A stretch of 7,877 nucleotides of DNA from JALHTV01 sp049510055 (GTDB taxonomy: Bacteria > Planctomycetota > Phycisphaerae > SM23-33), in NCBI GenBank assembly GCA_049510055.1, contig JBEKZI010000094.1, positions 1 through 7,877 on the forward strand, given 5' to 3'. The position numbers and the translations under genes are program-made. This document shows, one piece after another, positions 5,952-7,877 of the stretch (within the stretch, counting starts at the first letter, position 1; each line of letters opens with the position of its first letter). The notes beneath the pieces are model-generated. The model searched no databases and had not been told where the DNA came from. It saw only the letters and a program-made list of their open reading frames with translations.

Positions 5952-6196
5952 CCGCCGGCCGGGTCCTTCACGCCCTGGTTCGCATGCCGGCCGCCGGGTT
6001 GGTCCTGCTGGCGCGGCTGTACCAAGTCACGCTGTCCCCCTTGCTCGGCCGGCACTGCCGGTTTGCACCGACGTGCAGCAATTACTTCATCGAGGCCGTG
6101 GAAAGGCACGGCGCGCTGGCCGGCGGATGGCTGGGGCTGCGCCGCCTGCTGCGGTGCCATCCGTTCAGCCGCGGCGGCTTCGATCCGGTCCCCTGA
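5948..6196 (+). CDS. yidD: Membrane protein insertion efficiency factor YidD
   Basis: A small membrane-associated protein that assists YidC-dependent insertion of inner membrane proteins. The 82 residues match the family. It begins with an amphipathic stretch (1-22), followed by the hallmark LARLYQVTLSPLLGRHCRFA (21-40), PTCSNYFIEAVERHGALAGG (41-60), WLGLRRLLRCHPFSRGGFDP (61-80). Three conserved cysteines are at 37, 43 and 70. The ATG at 5948 overlaps the rnpA stop by four bases, the usual rnpA-yidD arrangement. yidC, which commonly follows, is not present; a PilZ gene with its own promoter comes next. A 6-bp inverted repeat just after the stop (6198-6203 / 6218-6223) has no T-run and is not called a terminator. 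Confidence 0.95.
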   Translation: MTAGRVLHALVRMPAAGLVLLARLYQVTLSPLLGRHCRFAPTCSNYFIEAVERHGALAGGWLGLRRLLRCHPFSRGGFDPVP

Positions 6197-6208
6197 ACCG
6201 CCGCCCCC

Positions 6209-6237
6209 TTGTCACATCGGCGGGTAGCGATTAGGAT
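6209..6237 (+). promoter_or_regulatory. Promoter of the PilZ gene
   Basis: A -35 TTGTCA (6209-6214, five of six matches), a 17-base spacer and a -10 TAGGAT (6232-6237, four of six). The -10 is identical to that of trxA. The predicted leader is about 50 bases and contains a tandem octamer. Confidence 0.45.
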
Positions 6238-6258
6238 AGTAGTGTCGAAGGGTGAAGC

Positions 6259-6274
6259 GTCGGGATGTCGGGAT
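6259..6274 (+). repeat. Tandem 8-bp repeat in the PilZ gene leader
   Basis: GTCGGGAT occurs twice in direct succession in the untranslated leader, followed by GATGG. It is probably a small slippage duplication; no function is evident. Confidence 0.5.
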
Positions 6275-6280
6275 GATGGA

Positions 6281-6286
6281 AGGGAG
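6281..6286 (+). promoter_or_regulatory. Shine-Dalgarno site of the PilZ gene
   Basis: AGGGAG six bases before the ATG at 6293. It decides against an in-frame start at 6209, which would overlap the predicted promoter. Confidence 0.65.
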
Positions 6287-6292
6287 ACGGTC

Positions 6293-6625
6293 ATGTCTTA
6301 TCGCGGCGTCGAGCGAAGGCGGCACAAGCGTTACGCCGTGCCGTGCCCGGCGAAGCTGTCGATTGGGGACGGCCAGACCGCCGGCAAGACGATCAACATC
6401 TCCGACGGCGGTATACTGATACGGCTGCCGCAGCGGCTGGTCCCCGCCCACGGCGGCCTGATGGACATTCACCTTCGTGTGCCCCGCTCCACGGCCAACA
6501 CGTACATGCTCGAGGAGTTCACCAGCGTGGCACGGGTGGTACGGTGGGAAGATGTGGACGACGGCGCCGTAGCCGTCGTGGGGCTGGAATTCACTCGCCC
6601 GCTGGCGCTGGCCCTGGAGGTGTAG
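6293..6625 (+). CDS. PilZ-domain protein (probable cyclic-di-GMP receptor)
   Basis: A 110-residue protein made of a single PilZ domain. Both cyclic-di-GMP binding motifs are present: the arginine motif RRRHKRY (8-14, RxxxR at 9-13) and [D/N]xSxxG as NISDGG (35-40). Alternating hydrophobic strands follow, ending in VVGLEFTRP (95-103), a typical PilZ barrel pattern. PilZ proteins bind the second messenger and alter motility, polysaccharide synthesis or gene expression through partners. No attached output domain is present, so it would act through a separate protein that cannot be named from this window. It has its own promoter and Shine-Dalgarno. Its 3' end overlaps the 3' end of purD on the other strand by 35 bases. 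No diguanylate cyclase, flagellar or cellulose gene is nearby to suggest the pathway. Confidence 0.88.
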   Translation: MSYRGVERRRHKRYAVPCPAKLSIGDGQTAGKTINISDGGILIRLPQRLVPAHGGLMDIHLRVPRSTANTYMLEEFTSVARVVRWEDVDDGAVAVVGLEFTRPLALALEV

Positions 6626-7877
6626 CCGCCGCGGCCGGGCGACCGATGGCCTTGGCGGCGATGTCGTGGCGGTAGTAGCATCCCTGCCAGCGGATTTTTT
6701 CCACGGCGCGATACGCGCGTTGCTGGGCCTCGGCGATCGTGGCGCCCAGGGCTGTGACGCCCAGCACCCGCCCGCCGGCGTTGACCAGCTTGCCGTCCTG
6801 CATGGCCGTGCCGGCGTGGAAGACCTTCACGTCCCCCATCGCCTCGGCCTGCTCGATGCCGGTAATCTGGAAGCCCTTGTCGTAGGAACCTGGATACCCC
6901 CCCGAGGCCATCACCACGCACACGGCCGGGCGCGGGTCGAACTCGATAGTCACCTTGTCCAGCCGATGTTCCGCCGTCGCCAGCAGCGCCTCCACCAGGT
7001 CGCTGGTCCATCGCATCATCAGCGGCTGGCACTCCGGATCGCCGAAGCGACAGTTGAACTCGATCACCTTTGGCCCGGCCGGCGTGAACATCAGCCCGGC
7101 GTACAGCACGCCCTCGTAGCGGCCGAAGTCGCGGCGCATCGCGTCGACGATGGGCACGAGAATTTCCCGCTCGATGCGTTCCATCACTTTGTCGTCGATG
7201 AAGGGCACGGGGCTGTAAGTGCCCATGCCGCCGGTGTTGGGGCCGGTGTCGCCGTCGCCGACGGGCTTGTGGTCCTGGATCGGCACCAACGGATAGATGT
7301 TCCTGCCGTCGCACAGGGCCAGCACCGTGGCCTCTGGACCGGTGAGCATGTCTTCGATCACGACGGTCGCGCCGGCCTCGCCGAAGACTTTTTTGGCCAT
7401 CATGTCTTCCAGCGGCTTGACGGCCTGGTAAGGCTCGGGGCAGACGACCACGCCCTTGCCGGCCGCCAGTCCGGAAGCCTTGACGGCGACGCCGTGATCG
7501 CGCGACAAAACGTATTCCCTGGCCATTTGCAAATCGGTGAAGATTCTCGCCTCGGCCGTGGGCACGCTGGCGGACCGCATGAGGTTCTTGGCGTAGGCCT
7601 TGTCAGCCTCGATGCGGGCGCCGGCGGCGCCGGGGCCGAAGCAGAGCATTCCGCCCTGCCGCACGGCGTCGGCCAATCCGGCGGCCAGGGGATCTTCCGG
7701 CCCGACCACGACGAGGTCCACGTCGTTGTCCTTGGCGAAGGCGACGACGGCGGAAATGTCCGTGGCCTTGACGTCCACGCACTCGGCGTGCTGAGCAATG
7801 CCCGGATTGCCCGGTGCGGCCCACAGGCGATCGCACAGCGTCGAACTGGCCATCTTCCACGCCAAGGCGTGCTCGCG
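6591..7877 (-). CDS. purD: Phosphoribosylamine-glycine ligase (GAR synthetase), 5' end outside window
   Basis: This is the second step of purine synthesis: ATP, glycine and 5-phosphoribosylamine give glycinamide ribonucleotide. The frame is open to the window edge and begins REHALAWKMA, which in the family follows about ten N-terminal residues (MKVLVIGSGG-like). The TTG at 7865 is therefore an internal leucine, not a start. Numbering from the first residue seen: APGNPGIAQ (21-29), VVVGPEDPLAAGLAD (56-70), the ATP-grasp stretch VKASGLAAGKGV (132-143), GPNTGGMGTYSP (212-223), GLMFTPAGPKVIEFNCRFGD (261-280) with PECQ following, and GGRVLGVTA (368-376). The core ends near YYRHDIAAKAI (401-411). 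A further 17 residues (412-428) rich in Ala, Pro and Gly run into the opposite-strand PilZ gene and look like a non-conserved extension. About 428 of an expected ~440 residues are present. Confidence 0.96.
   Translation of the reverse strand, partial: REHALAWKMASSTLCDRLWAAPGNPGIAQHAECVDVKATDISAVVAFAKDNDVDLVVVGPEDPLAAGLADAVRQGGMLCFGPGAAGARIEADKAYAKNLMRSASVPTAEARIFTDLQMAREYVLSRDHGVAVKASGLAAGKGVVVCPEPYQAVKPLEDMMAKKVFGEAGATVVIEDMLTGPEATVLALCDGRNIYPLVPIQDHKPVGDGDTGPNTGGMGTYSPVPFIDDKVMERIEREILVPIVDAMRRDFGRYEGVLYAGLMFTPAGPKVIEFNCRFGDPECQPLMMRWTSDLVEALLATAEHRLDKVTIEFDPRPAVCVVMASGGYPGSYDKGFQITGIEQAEAMGDVKVFHAGTAMQDGKLVNAGGRVLGVTALGATIAEAQQRAYRAVEKIRWQGCYYRHDIAAKAIGRPAAAATPPGPAPAGE

Noticed and set aside
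5483..6196. A long plus-strand frame spanning rnpA that ends as YidD
   Set aside because: Only the last 82 residues are YidD; the earlier part is an out-of-frame reading of rnpA. The ATG at 5948 is the real start.
6198..6223. Inverted repeat CCGCCG / CGGCGG after yidD as a terminator
   Set aside because: The stem is only six bases with a 14-base loop and no following T-run, and it overlaps the likely PilZ promoter.

Overview
This is a GC-rich bacterial chromosome segment. It carries housekeeping genes with strongly G/C-ending codons, short intergenic gaps, and genes on both strands in small transcription units. I see no tRNA, rRNA, CRISPR array, insertion sequence, integrase, prophage or plasmid gene. 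The gene mix fits a Gram-negative-type environmental bacterium: an electron transfer flavoprotein, a Calvin-cycle-subtype class II aldolase, a small sigma factor of the ECF type paired with a membrane protein, and a PilZ protein. A planctomycete or related lineage is my guess from overall style; it is weakly supported and should be treated as inference.

Layout. Plus strand: the 3' part of etfA (to 682), then tyrS (761-1984). Immediately after the tyrS stop lies a short out-of-frame copy of a tyrS C-terminal tail (1989-2045). Minus strand, in order of transcription: fba (4240-3158) with its own promoter and a strong hairpin terminator; then a two-gene unit of a sigma-70 family factor (3006-2464) and a small two-helix membrane protein (2459-2055). 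Also on the minus strand is a trxA-nnrE unit (5408-4353) with a near-consensus promoter. Divergent from trxA on the plus strand is rnpA-yidD (5586-6196), coupled by an ATGA overlap, followed by a PilZ-domain gene (6293-6625) with its own promoter. The window closes with purD on the minus strand (7877-6591, 5' end outside). Its 3' end overlaps the PilZ 3' end tail to tail.

The genes serve electron transfer, translation (TyrRS), tRNA 5' maturation (RnpA), membrane protein insertion (YidD), central carbon metabolism (aldolase), thiol redox control (thioredoxin), repair of damaged NAD(P)H (NnrE), purine synthesis (PurD) and signalling (sigma factor, PilZ). No new multi-gene system is evident.

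The most interesting observation is at the 3' end of tyrS. The last ~74 codons, covering the S4 RNA-binding domain, have much lower G/C at third positions than the body of the gene. A second, diverged copy of the gene's final residues sits just past the stop codon in another frame. This looks like the scar of a recombination that replaced the 3' end of tyrS and left the original tail behind.
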